From the NCBI RefSeq assembly GCF_018263855.1, contig NZ_CP073318.1, positions 5,642,001 through 5,706,000 of the forward strand: DNA of 64,000 nucleotides, in the 5' to 3' direction. This DNA comes from Kutzneria sp. CA-103260 (GTDB taxonomy: Bacteria; Actinomycetota; Actinomycetes; Mycobacteriales; Pseudonocardiaceae). Made by a program: the position numbers and the translations under genes. The notes below the pieces were generated by a model that did not search any database, was not told the DNA's origin, and saw only the letters and a list, made by a program, of their open reading frames with translations. Position 1 is the first letter of the stretch, and every line of letters begins with the position of its first letter. Of the stretch, positions 7,726 to 17,404 are shown in pieces.

Positions 7726-8843
7726 ACGCCCCCCAAGGCATTCCATCTCGCCACCGCGTCGGCGGCGTCCAGCGCGTTGATCGATCCGGTGTCCGCGACC
7801 GGCTGCCGGGCGCCGAGCCGGATCACCGTGTCCGGCCGCCATCGCCGAACCGTGCCGAGATCGGTGTCCGGCCCCGTGATCACGACCAGCGCGCCGCCAG
7901 GCCGGGTCGGGGTCAGCTGCGACGCGGGCACCAGCGGTGCGTCGCCTGGCGCATCCTGCGCGACCAGGCAGAGCTCGTCCAACAACACCCGCGCCACCGG
8001 CAGTCCGCTGCCGACCGGAGTGCAGACGCCGGACGACGTGATCAGCCGGCAGTGCTGTCCCGTCGACACCGACGCGTAGAGCAGCGAGGCCGCCACCTCG
8101 ACGGCCTCCTCGAACACGTCCGGGCCCATCGCGTCCGGCCTCGTGTCCAGCACCGCGGTGAAGCGCAGTTGGGCCGGGTCGGCGTACTCGCGCACCATGA
8201 GCTGACCGGTCCGGGCGCTCGCCTTCCAGTGCAGGTGCCGCACCTCGTCGCCGAGCACGTACTCCCGAACCGCGCGCAGGTCCGCCGAACCACGCAGCGG
8301 CGGGTCGGTGATCGGCCCGTCGTGATGGTGCCGCGGGTGCCCGGCCTTGGCCGGACGCACCGGATGCAGCCGCGGATACGCCCACAGGCAGGCGGTCTCC
8401 CCCACCGTCCGGTCGCCGCGAGCGAGCCCGAAGGGGTCGGACCGGTTCAGCACCAACGGACCGACCTCGATCCGGCCGCGCACGGCGGTCGGCAGCTCGT
8501 AGTGGTACGTCGCCGCCGCGCCGGGAGCGAGCGCGCGAACCTGGACCTGCTTCACCTCGGTCCCGACGCTGTCGTGCGCGACGAAGCCGCCGTGCCGGCG
8601 CTCGGCGCTGTTGCGCACGACCAGCGTCGCGAGCGCCGGCTTGCCCCGCTCGATCCGCTCCGGCTGGACGGACCGGATGACCTCGACCTTCGGCCGGAAC
8701 CGGGTCACCGCCACCGCGGCGAGCGCGGCGCCGACCAGGACCCCGGCGATCGCCCGCAACAGCGGGTATCCGGCCAACTCGCCGGTGCCGTAACAAAAAA
8801 CCGCGCCGATGAGCACCGCGACCCCGCGGCGGGTGAGCCGCAC
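7722..8843 (-). CDS. DUF58 domain membrane protein
   Basis: 373 aa. Two N-terminal transmembrane helices (about 8-26 and 32-50) precede a beta-rich extracytoplasmic segment and the DUF58 signature DEVRHLHWKASARTGQLMV, followed by a von Willebrand-A-like fold. DUF58 proteins are usually partners of MoxR ATPases and are thought to be acted on during complex assembly. GTG 8843 is chosen because it lies two bases after the moxR stop and starts immediately before the first helix. Downstream it overlaps the transglutaminase gene by four bases. The order MoxR, DUF58, transglutaminase is a widely conserved operon. Confidence 0.87.
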   Translation of the reverse strand: MRLTRRGVAVLIGAVFCYGTGELAGYPLLRAIAGVLVGAALAAVAVTRFRPKVEVIRSVQPERIERGKPALATLVVRNSAERRHGGFVAHDSVGTEVKQVQVRALAPGAAATYHYELPTAVRGRIEVGPLVLNRSDPFGLARGDRTVGETACLWAYPRLHPVRPAKAGHPRHHHDGPITDPPLRGSADLRAVREYVLGDEVRHLHWKASARTGQLMVREYADPAQLRFTAVLDTRPDAMGPDVFEEAVEVAASLLYASVSTGQHCRLITSSGVCTPVGSGLPVARVLLDELCLVAQDAPGDAPLVPASQLTPTRPGGALVVITGPDTDLGTVRRWRPDTVIRLGARQPVADTGSINALDAADAVARWNALGGV

Positions 8844-8845
8844 GG

Positions 8846-9799
<954 letters not shown>

Positions 9800-9817
9800 T
9801 GCCCGTCCTTCTTCTCA

Positions 9818-11803
9818 CTATGTCGATGGTGTGCCGGTCCAGCTGTCCGTTCCGGTGCCCGCCGAGTTCTTGATCGTGGCCGTGACCGTGACGGCCCCGA
9901 ACCAGAACACGTTCGGGATGGTGATCTCCGTGGTGCCGGAGCAGGCGACCCAACTGGAGCTGGCGGTCATGAAGGTCGCCTGACAGGTCGCGGGCCCGCC
10001 GTTGGCGTTGGCGTCCACGGTCACGACGAGACCCGCCGCGCTGCGCACACCGGTGATCTTCAAGGTCGGTGGCCCGGCCGCCAGGGTGGCCCTCGCCGTG
10101 CCCGGACTTCCGGTGTAGGTGGAACCCGAGCCGTAGCTGGTGACCGCACGGACGGTGAAGGTGATGGCGCCGCTCAGCCCCTGGTAGCTGGTGGATGTCG
10201 ACGACACCGAGCGGTCGCCCAGCCCGGACGCGCTGACCAGGTAGTGATCCAGGTCGGCCCCGTGGAGGTTCGGCGTGGTCCAGGACACCGAGACCTGCCC
10301 GCCGGACCCGACGGTCGCGGTGACTCTCGGCGCGTCGGCCGCCCCGCCCGGCACCACCGTCCGGGAGCTGGCCCCCGCGCCGCGGCCGGCCGAGTTCTCC
10401 GCGACCACGGTGAACACGTAGGACCTGCCGTTGGCCAGGCCGGTCACGGTGGCGCTCGACCTCGATCCGTCCACTGTGGTCGAACCGCCCGACCACGACA
10501 CGAGATATCTGGTGATCCCCGCGCCGTTGTCGGGGGCGCCCGACCACATCACGGTGGCCGAGCCGACACCGGCGGTCGCGTCGACGTTGCGCGGCGCGCC
10601 CGGCGGAGTCGCGTTCGCGACGGGCGCCTGCACCTGCTGTGCCGGACCCGGATTCGGCCCGGTGGCCGAGCCCGGACCGGACCCGTTGGTGGACTGGTTG
10701 CGCGCCTTGTCGTCGACGTTCACGTCCGCCGCCGAGCCGTTCCGGCCGTCCACGACCACCACGTGTGAACCGTCGTGGTTGTCGGCGTAGATCCGGTTGT
10801 CCTGGCCGAGCGCCAGCCGCGTCTGGCCGTCCGCGCCGGGAATCGGCTTGGTGCCCTTCAGCGTGCCTTTGCTGTCGTAGGTGAGCACCACGTTGCGGAC
10901 CTGGTCGACCAGCGCGACGGTGTGCGAGGTGGCGACCGGCCCGGAGTACTTGCTGTCCTTGGACAGATCGACCGAGACGGGCCGAACCGCCGGACCGTTG
11001 CGCAGCAGCCCGGCGGCGTCGATCAGATGCAACTGGTTCTGGCCGGGGTCCACGACGGCCAGCCGCCCGTCCACGTCGTTGTTCGCCACCTGCACGGTGG
11101 CCGGGAGGGCGAGCCCGATGTCGGCCGCGTCGCCGAGCCCGTTCTTGCCGACGGAGCTGAGCGTGCCGGCCGTGGTGTCGAGCACCACCGGACGGTCGCC
11201 GACGACGGCCAGCGAACCGTCGTGGCCCTGGGGCAGCTGGGCGGGGCAGGTCAGCAGCGTGGCGCCCCGCGGCAGGTCGCAGATCGAGCCGTTGTCGATC
11301 CGGTGCAGCCACACCGTGCCGTCGGAGGTCGTCACCGGCGCGGACAGCGGCCCGCCGGCCGGGACCGTCGCAGCCGGATCACCGAGGCGGGCGATCTGCC
11401 CGGCGTTGCGGTAGACCAGGTACGGGCCGCCCGGCACCTCCAGCACGACCGGCTGCTCGGTGGCCGGTGGCGTGGAACTGCTCTCGACGCCCAGCGTCGA
11501 CTTGCTGAACTGCGTGATCCGCGACCTGTCGACCACGTAGCCGGCGCGATCTCCCTGCGTGACCTGGCTGCCCGCGCCGGCCCCGGGGACGCTCGCCTGC
11601 GCGTCCACCTGGCCGGTCGCCCCGTCGACGTGCACGGCCGACTGCGACGAGGTGTTGTACACCCAGTGGCCGACCTGGATGAACTGCAGGCCGTTGGGCA
11701 GCGACGCCTGACTGGTGACGGCCAGACCCACGAGCACCAGGCAGCCGGCGGCCACCGCGCCGAACCGCAGCCAGGCGGCACGCTTCGAGCTGAGCGATTC
11801 CAT
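9818..11803 (-). CDS. Membrane-anchored fibronectin type III domain protein of the ESX/MoxR operon
   Basis: 661 aa. One N-terminal transmembrane or signal-anchor helix (about 12-34) is followed by a region with repeated short hydrophobic strands resembling a beta-propeller (up to about 370), a Pro/Asn/Gly linker, two fibronectin type III domains (about 405-490 and 492-575) and a C-terminal beta domain with a Cys pair. It is predicted to be extracytoplasmic and probably cell-wall-exposed. It is the first gene of the operon with moxR, DUF58 and transglutaminase-like genes. The ATG at 11803 is used; a GTG two codons upstream is possible. Confidence 0.8.
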   Translation of the reverse strand: MESLSSKRAAWLRFGAVAAGCLVLVGLAVTSQASLPNGLQFIQVGHWVYNTSSQSAVHVDGATGQVDAQASVPGAGAGSQVTQGDRAGYVVDRSRITQFSKSTLGVESSSTPPATEQPVVLEVPGGPYLVYRNAGQIARLGDPAATVPAGGPLSAPVTTSDGTVWLHRIDNGSICDLPRGATLLTCPAQLPQGHDGSLAVVGDRPVVLDTTAGTLSSVGKNGLGDAADIGLALPATVQVANNDVDGRLAVVDPGQNQLHLIDAAGLLRNGPAVRPVSVDLSKDSKYSGPVATSHTVALVDQVRNVVLTYDSKGTLKGTKPIPGADGQTRLALGQDNRIYADNHDGSHVVVVDGRNGSAADVNVDDKARNQSTNGSGPGSATGPNPGPAQQVQAPVANATPPGAPRNVDATAGVGSATVMWSGAPDNGAGITRYLVSWSGGSTTVDGSRSSATVTGLANGRSYVFTVVAENSAGRGAGASSRTVVPGGAADAPRVTATVGSGGQVSVSWTTPNLHGADLDHYLVSASGLGDRSVSSTSTSYQGLSGAITFTVRAVTSYGSGSTYTGSPGTARATLAAGPPTLKITGVRSAAGLVVTVDANANGGPATCQATFMTASSSWVACSGTTEITIPNVFWFGAVTVTATIKNSAGTGTDSWTGTPST

Positions 11804-11978
11804 GGTCACGCGGCGACCGTAAGACAGTCAGCTACAGCAGAGATACATCCCAGCCCCATGCCCGCGACGCTAACCGCGGCCGATGAAATTCCACTGAAAC
11901 AGCACTTCGACGACCGCTGTCACCAAATTCTCATGTTGTCCCGCGACGCTGTGTGCGTCGGACGTGAGGAGGGTTTCG

Positions 11979-13304
11979 GTGACCGATCTCGGCGGGGCAC
12001 AGGCCAGGCAGCGAGCCGTCGTACCGCCGCTCCCAGCACTGGGGGCGATGCCGGTCGCACAGCCGACCAGTTACGGCAACGCGGCTTATGGCAACGCGGC
12101 GCTCGTTTCGGCGGACTCTCAGGCTGCGGCGCGGACGGCCGCCGCCGCGCTGTCGGCGGCCCGGGCTGCCGGCCCGCCCCGGCAATGGCCGGTCACAACT
12201 CCCGCCCAGCCGTGGCGCCCGGTGGCAACGGCGGCGTCGCCCGGACCTGCGCGACGCCAAGCCACCCGCCCGCTTGCCGGCATAGCCGTGCTCCAGATCG
12301 TCTGCTGGCAACTCGTGCTGATCGCCGCAGTCCTGGTCGTCGGCCGGCCGTGGTTCATGATCGCCGCGGTCGGGCTCGGGGCCATGGTCGTCCTGGCGTT
12401 GACCGCCGTGCGTGTCCGTGGCCGCTGGGTGTACGAATGGCTCTTCCTGTCGTCGGCGTACTTTCTGCGCGACCGTGACCGGAATCTGACGGGTGCGGAC
12501 GGCACCGGCCACGCCCTCTTGCGTGTGATCTCACCGGAAGCGGTGGGGCTCGTGGACAACCTGGGCGACGACCCGGTGTTCATGGTCAGCCGCACCGCCG
12601 GGATCACCGCGGTACTGCAACCGAAATCGGTCACGCAGGACCCGGCGGGGATTCCCGGTCCCGAGACACTGTTGCCGCCACCCAACGAAGAGGCTCTGGC
12701 CTTTGCCGCGCAAGTGACGTACCACGCCGGCATCGACCGGCGGCACCCACCACGGATCTGGCTCGCTCTGCAGGCACTGCGCACCGTCGACACGTATCGG
12801 GACGCCGACATCCAGCGGGCGCTCGCCAACGCACTTCGACGGGTGCAACGCCGGCTCCGCCGGGACGGCCTGCCGACCATAGGGCTGGCGGAAAGCGAGT
12901 TCCTCGGCGCCCTCGCCTCACTCGCCCATGTCACCGCCGGACGGAGCCGCGTTCGAGAACAGTGGCGGCTCTGGCACAGCGGTTCGGTCCCACAGGCCAC
13001 ATTTCGGCTCGATGGCTGGGCGCGCCTTTCCCCCGCCGCCGTGCCGCAAATGGTGCACGGGCTGCTCACCGCCACCCACCACACAGCCGTGACGATCACC
13101 GTCACCGCGAGCCGGTCGGCCATGACCGAGCCCCGGGTGGATGCGGCGTTGCGCATCGCAGCGGCGAGCCCACCGGCGTTGGAGCACGCCGTGCAGACAC
13201 TGACCCGGCTCGCGGGCGCGTGGGGGGTCGGCATGGAACGGCTTGACGGCCAGCACGCCCGTGGGATGGCCGCCACACTGCCGATCGGCGTCGCCGACTG
13301 GTGA
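11979..13304 (+). CDS. eccE: Type VII secretion protein EccE
   Basis: 441 aa. A disordered N-terminus (about 90 residues) precedes two adjacent transmembrane helices (about 100-120 and 124-144, IAVLQIVCWQLVLIAAVLVV and MIAAVGLGAMVVLALTAV), then a cytosolic EccE domain of about 290 residues. EccE is a peripheral component of the ESX membrane complex with EccB, EccC and EccD. GTG 11979 is chosen because AGGAGG lies six bases upstream (11967-11972); the GTG at 11964 lies before that site. Finding eccE and mycP together but no eccB, eccC or eccD suggests those genes are outside the window. Confidence 0.88.
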   Translation: MTDLGGAQARQRAVVPPLPALGAMPVAQPTSYGNAAYGNAALVSADSQAAARTAAAALSAARAAGPPRQWPVTTPAQPWRPVATAASPGPARRQATRPLAGIAVLQIVCWQLVLIAAVLVVGRPWFMIAAVGLGAMVVLALTAVRVRGRWVYEWLFLSSAYFLRDRDRNLTGADGTGHALLRVISPEAVGLVDNLGDDPVFMVSRTAGITAVLQPKSVTQDPAGIPGPETLLPPPNEEALAFAAQVTYHAGIDRRHPPRIWLALQALRTVDTYRDADIQRALANALRRVQRRLRRDGLPTIGLAESEFLGALASLAHVTAGRSRVREQWRLWHSGSVPQATFRLDGWARLSPAAVPQMVHGLLTATHHTAVTITVTASRSAMTEPRVDAALRIAAASPPALEHAVQTLTRLAGAWGVGMERLDGQHARGMAATLPIGVADW

Positions 13305-13360
13305 GAATCCTCCGCGTCGCCGAGGTCTACTCACACGTCGCACATGCTCGTCCACCGTCC

Positions 13361-14305
13361 TCACGGACGAACGCGGATGATCGTCTTCCCCTTGACCCGC
13401 TCGGTCGGGTTGAAGGCGGCGACCGCGTCGTCGAGGGCCGCCACGGTGCCGATGTTCGTCCGCAGCCGTCCATCCCGCACCCGCTGGGCGATCTCACCCA
13501 GTTGGGCGCGATCGGACACGACGACGAAGTCGATCGCCAGTCCGTCGGCGGGCCGAGCCTCGGGCGGCCCGGTGACGGTCACCAGCGTGCCGCCGGCTCG
13601 AATCAGACGCGCGGACCGCTTCTGAATGTCCCCGCCAATGACATCGAACACCAGATCCACCCCACCGACGTCTTCCAGGGCCTCATTCTCGAGGTCGACG
13701 AACTCCTGCGCGCCGAAGTCGAGCGCGGTCTGCCGGTCAGCAGCGCGCCCAGTGCCGATGACGTGGGCGCCGGCCGCACGCGCGAGCTGGGTTGCCATTG
13801 ATCCGACTGCGCCGGCCGCACCGTGCACGAGCACGCTCTGCCCCTCCTGAAGGCGGCCGTGCTCGAACAGACCCTGCCACGCGGTCAGGCCGGTCATCGC
13901 GACGCCCGCGCCCACCGTGAAGTCGACGTCGCCCGGCAGCGGCGCGAGGTTGCGCGCCTCAACGACTGCGTATTCCGCCAGGGTGCCGTCGCGGGTCCAG
14001 TCCGTGAGGCCGAACACCCGCTGGCCCACCGACAAACCGGTTGTGCCATAGCCGAGAGCGCTGACCACTCCGGCCAGCTCGTGCCCAGGGATCGACGGCG
14101 TCCGGTCCCGCCCGAGCCGGTCGATCCAGGTCGAGGGCCACTCCAGCTCATTCCCGGTGAATCCCGACGCGTGAACGTCGACAACGACATCGCCGTAGCT
14201 CGCGCCCGCGAGGCTGGCGAGCCTCGCCGCATCCGGATCGGGCCGCTCCACCAGCGTCATCCCAGCCGTTCCGGCGGCCTGGTCCGTTACCACGATCGCC
14301 TTCAT
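13361..14305 (-). CDS. Zinc-independent NADP-dependent quinone oxidoreductase (MDR family), copy 1
   Basis: 314-aa medium-chain dehydrogenase/reductase of the quinone oxidoreductase/zeta-crystallin type: GroES-like N-terminal domain with PSIPGHELAGVVSA, then a Rossmann domain with HGAAGAVGSMATQLARAAG for NAD(P)H. No structural or catalytic zinc Cys set is visible. It is predicted to reduce quinones or enones in the cytosol. The C-terminal 126 codons are identical at DNA level to those of the neighbour at 14449. An insertion relative to that copy (SLAGASYG, near residue 30) marks the diverged N-terminus. A dyad at 14343-14361 upstream may be its operator. Confidence 0.88.
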   Translation of the reverse strand: MKAIVVTDQAAGTAGMTLVERPDPDAARLASLAGASYGDVVVDVHASGFTGNELEWPSTWIDRLGRDRTPSIPGHELAGVVSALGYGTTGLSVGQRVFGLTDWTRDGTLAEYAVVEARNLAPLPGDVDFTVGAGVAMTGLTAWQGLFEHGRLQEGQSVLVHGAAGAVGSMATQLARAAGAHVIGTGRAADRQTALDFGAQEFVDLENEALEDVGGVDLVFDVIGGDIQKRSARLIRAGGTLVTVTGPPEARPADGLAIDFVVVSDRAQLGEIAQRVRDGRLRTNIGTVAALDDAVAAFNPTERVKGKTIIRVRP

Positions 14306-14342
14306 GTGAACACCTCTCCGTATCAGTCCGCGCCTACCCGGC

Positions 14343-14361
14343 ACGTGGATCCGGTCCACGT
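14343..14361. promoter_or_regulatory. Inverted repeat upstream of oxidoreductase copy 1 (candidate operator)
   Basis: ACGTGGA-TCCGG-TCCACGT: perfect 7-bp arms around a 5-bp centre, 37 bases upstream of the start at 14305. The geometry fits a dimeric repressor site. No regulator gene is adjacent. Confidence 0.45.
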
Positions 14362-14448
14362 TCCGCGCTGACTCAACTAGGTCTTGTTGCTCGGGAGCAC
14401 CAGGCTCGTTGTGCCGATCCGCCGCCCGGCGATCGCGTCCCGAAGTCC

Positions 14449-15366
14449 TTACGGACGAACGCGGATGATCGTCTTCCCCTTGACCCGCTCGGTCGGGTTG
14501 AAGGCGGCGACCGCGTCGTCGAGGGCCGCCACGGTGCCGATGTTCGTCCGCAGCCGTCCATCCCGCACCCGCTGGGCGATCTCACCCAGTTGGGCGCGAT
14601 CGGACACGACGACGAAGTCGATCGCCAGTCCGTCGGCGGGCCGAGCCTCGGGCGGCCCGGTGACGGTCACCAGCGTGCCGCCGGCTCGAATCAGACGCGC
14701 GGACCGCTTCTGAATGTCCCCGCCAATGACATCGAACACCAGATCCACCCCACCGACGTCTTCCAGGGCCTCATTCTCGAGGTCGACGAACTCCTGCGCG
14801 CCGAAGTCGAGCGCGGTCTGCCGGTCAGCGGCACGCCCGGTGCCGATGACGTAGGCGCCGGCCGCACGCGCGAGCTGCGTCACCACCGAACCGACTCCAC
14901 CGGCCGCACCGTGCACGAGCACGCTCTGCCCCACCTGGACACGGCCGTGCACGAACAACCCCTGCCACGCGGTCAGACCCGAGATTGGCAGACTCGCGCC
15001 CACCGTGAAGTCCACGTCGCCCGGCAGCGGCGCGAGGTTGCGCGCCTCAACGGCGACGTACTCCGCCAGGGTGCCGTCGCGAGTCCAGTCCGTGAGGCCG
15101 AACACCCGCTGACCCACCGACAGCCCCGCCGTGCCATAGCCGAGAGCGCTGACCACTCCGGCCAGCTCGTGCCCGGGAATCGACGGCGTCCGGTCCCGCC
15201 CGAGGCGATCGGTCCAGGTCCCGGGCCAGGTCAGTTCACCCGGGGTGAATCCCGACGCGTAAACCTCAACGACGACATCGTTGCCCGCCGCTTCCGGCTC
15301 GGGCCGCTCCACCAGCGTCATCCCAGCCGCTCCGGCGGCCTGGTCCGTCACCACAATCGCCTTCAT
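14449..15366 (-). CDS. Zinc-independent NADP-dependent quinone oxidoreductase (MDR family), copy 2
   Basis: 305-aa paralogue of the downstream gene, with PSIPGHELAGVVSALGYG in the GroES-like domain and HGAAGGVGSVVTQLARAAG in the nucleotide-binding loop. DNA from 14451 to 14829 is identical to 13363-13741, while the remaining N-terminal part has diverged. The reaction is likely NADPH-dependent reduction of quinones or activated alkenes. Upstream lies a GTTACAA...TTGTAAC dyad suited to a redox-responsive regulator. Stop codons differ between copies (TAA here, TGA in copy 1), showing that the identity starts just inside the coding sequence. Confidence 0.88.
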   Translation of the reverse strand: MKAIVVTDQAAGAAGMTLVERPEPEAAGNDVVVEVYASGFTPGELTWPGTWTDRLGRDRTPSIPGHELAGVVSALGYGTAGLSVGQRVFGLTDWTRDGTLAEYVAVEARNLAPLPGDVDFTVGASLPISGLTAWQGLFVHGRVQVGQSVLVHGAAGGVGSVVTQLARAAGAYVIGTGRAADRQTALDFGAQEFVDLENEALEDVGGVDLVFDVIGGDIQKRSARLIRAGGTLVTVTGPPEARPADGLAIDFVVVSDRAQLGEIAQRVRDGRLRTNIGTVAALDDAVAAFNPTERVKGKTIIRVRP

Positions 15367-15441
15367 TCAGCACCTCCCTGCATCCAGTCACCGCCGTCAC
15401 ACTCCGTGAACGAGCTGCGTACTGCCGGCCGCCCTAGTTTC

Positions 15442-15462
15442 GTTACAAGCAATGATTGTAAC
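15442..15462. promoter_or_regulatory. GTTACAA-N7-TTGTAAC dyad upstream of oxidoreductase copy 2 (candidate operator)
   Basis: Perfect 7-bp inverted arms with a 7-bp spacer, 76 bases upstream of the start at 15366 and in locally AT-rich DNA. HxlR and MarR family regulators that control quinone reductases use sites of this kind; the assignment to any family is an inference. Confidence 0.5.
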
Positions 15463-15660
15463 CTATGGGCGCAGCACGGTGTCGCGTGTGCGAGTGAAAC
15501 TCGCAGGTCGCGGGTCGGGTGGTGCCAGCGGGCGTCTCGGCGGATCGCCACGGAGAACTCCACCTTCGACGGCGGAGACGCCCGCTGGCACTTCGGTGGG
15601 CTGTCGGAGACTTCTACGCCGGCGCCTTGCGTCATTCCGATGCCGCGCCTCCGGACGGCC

Positions 15661-17091
15661 TCAGGTGTCCGTGTCGGCCCGCACCGCACCCGACGCGACG
15701 GCTGCCAGCAGGGCGGCGTGGTCTCGCTCGTTCTGGTCGGCGTACACCGCGGCGAAATCCGCGACCGCCTCGTCGAACACCGGGGCCGAGCCGAGGTAGG
15801 CGCCGATCGCGACCGGGTCGCCGGACCGGGCGTGAGCGCGAGCCAGGGTCCAACCGCAGAGGCGGCCGTAATCGTTCAGGTTGCGCCACGGCATCCCTTC
15901 GATCTCGGCCGATCCCTTCCAGTCGCGCAACTGCCGCAGGTAGAAGTCACGCGACTGGCCGTCGAATCCGGCGACCCTGACCCAGCCGAGGAAGATGTCG
16001 CTCACCGTCTGCATGAGACGCTGACCTGTCACGACACGCTGCCCGGCGTTGTCGAAACGGCTCGGCGCCAGGAACTCCTCCAGCACCGAGGGCCCGGCCT
16101 CCTTCGCCTGGAGGAAAAGGGGATCCTGGTTGTCATTGCCGAGCATCAGCACCATCCAACAGCGTGTGCCGACGCTGCCGACCCCGACGATCTTGCGCGC
16201 GAGGTCCACATAGGAATAGCGGTCGAGCAGCGCCCGCCGCTCCGGTTCCAGCGTCTCCCGATACGCCGCCAGCACCTCGCCGAGTCGCGCTCGCAACTCC
16301 TCGGGATCCTGGTCGGGATCGGTGATCTCATCGACCCGGACCACGCGGTGAGCTTCGGAGACGATCCGCAGCCCGCCGTCGGAGGCCTCGGTGAACCGGC
16401 GCAGCGCACCGAGATTGCTCTTCGTGCGAACCCTGGCGAGGTTGGCGTCCAGCTTCCGGCGGCTCGCCGCGCCCCGGTTCTGCGCGTAGACGGTCCGTAC
16501 CGTCTCGATGTCGGCGTGGGCATACCAGACGTCGAGCGCGGTGGCACTCGCGAAAGCACGCATCGCCTGGCGGTACTGGCCAACCGCGGCCAGGACGATG
16601 CCGCGACGGCGCTTCGCCGGGTAGCCGTTGGACCTGCCCGCGATCTCCAGGCTCGCCGCCAGCCGTTTGACGTCCCACTCCCACGGTCCCGGCGACGTCT
16701 CGTCGAAATCGTTGATGTCGAAGACCAGCCGGCGCTCGGGCGAGGCGAACAGGCCGAAGTTCATCAGATGCGCGTCCCCGCACGCCTGGACGGACAGGCC
16801 GCTGCGCGGGGTGGCGGCCAGATCGGCGGCCATCGGCAGCGCCGCGCCCCGGAAGTACGTGAACGCCGAGACCGCCATCCGCCCATAGCGGATCGGCACC
16901 AGATCCGGAATCCGCGACGCGTCCTGCCTTGCCAGTAGCTCCAGCGGCGACGGCACCGCGGGATCTCGCACGAACTCGGCATGACTTGAGCGAGGCACCT
17001 TCGCCCGGGCCGCCTTGCCGCAAGCGAGGCGCATCGCGCGCGGGAGACCGACACCTTCGACCGCGCCGTGGTCCTGCGTCAGGACAGCCAT
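15661..17091 (-). CDS. DUF2252 family protein
   Basis: 476 aa, full family length. The DUF2252 fold is a kinase-like (aminoglycoside phosphotransferase-like) domain. Visible signatures are YFRGAALPMAADLA (84-97), CGDAHLMNFG (near 108) and FDINDFDETSPGPWEWDVKR (around 127), which in kinase-like folds correspond to the metal- and nucleotide-binding parts. The substrate is unknown. ATG 17091 (MAVLTQDHG) is chosen; a TTG five codons upstream is less likely. It is divergent from the FAD oxidoreductase gene across about 310 bases. Confidence 0.85.
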   Translation of the reverse strand: MAVLTQDHGAVEGVGLPRAMRLACGKAARAKVPRSSHAEFVRDPAVPSPLELLARQDASRIPDLVPIRYGRMAVSAFTYFRGAALPMAADLAATPRSGLSVQACGDAHLMNFGLFASPERRLVFDINDFDETSPGPWEWDVKRLAASLEIAGRSNGYPAKRRRGIVLAAVGQYRQAMRAFASATALDVWYAHADIETVRTVYAQNRGAASRRKLDANLARVRTKSNLGALRRFTEASDGGLRIVSEAHRVVRVDEITDPDQDPEELRARLGEVLAAYRETLEPERRALLDRYSYVDLARKIVGVGSVGTRCWMVLMLGNDNQDPLFLQAKEAGPSVLEEFLAPSRFDNAGQRVVTGQRLMQTVSDIFLGWVRVAGFDGQSRDFYLRQLRDWKGSAEIEGMPWRNLNDYGRLCGWTLARAHARSGDPVAIGAYLGSAPVFDEAVADFAAVYADQNERDHAALLAAVASGAVRADTDT

Positions 17092-17404
17092 CGGCACATT
17101 GTCCAACTGGCGGCCAGCGAGGCGCTCCTCCGTTCAGGGCGAGTCCCGATCACGGCCGGCCAAACGGCGCCAATGGCCGGCGCGCGTCATCGCAAACGGA
17201 AAATGGCCGGCGCGTTCATCGCATGGCGCTGCGCAGCCGCCTATTTCTGTCATTGACGCGAACTCGTCACCTGCTACTTCCCGCACAGAACCGCCGGACG
17301 GTAAACTCGCCACTTCTTTTCGGGAGAATGGCTCTCATCTTCGCGATGCTCGTGTTCGATGGTAGAGCGCCGTGCCCGTCGAGTGCCGAATCGGAAGGGG
17401 TCGC
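17092..17404. other. Divergent intergenic region with a two-copy 30-bp repeat
   Basis: No convincing gene lies here. The left half carries two imperfect tandem copies of a roughly 30-bp unit (17161-17191 and 17193-17219), both containing AATGGCCGGCGCG and TCATCG. The right half is less GC-rich and contains a TAAACT element (around 17302) that could serve as a -10 box for the FAD oxidoreductase gene. GAAGGGG at 17392-17398 is that gene's ribosome-binding site. Confidence 0.5.
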
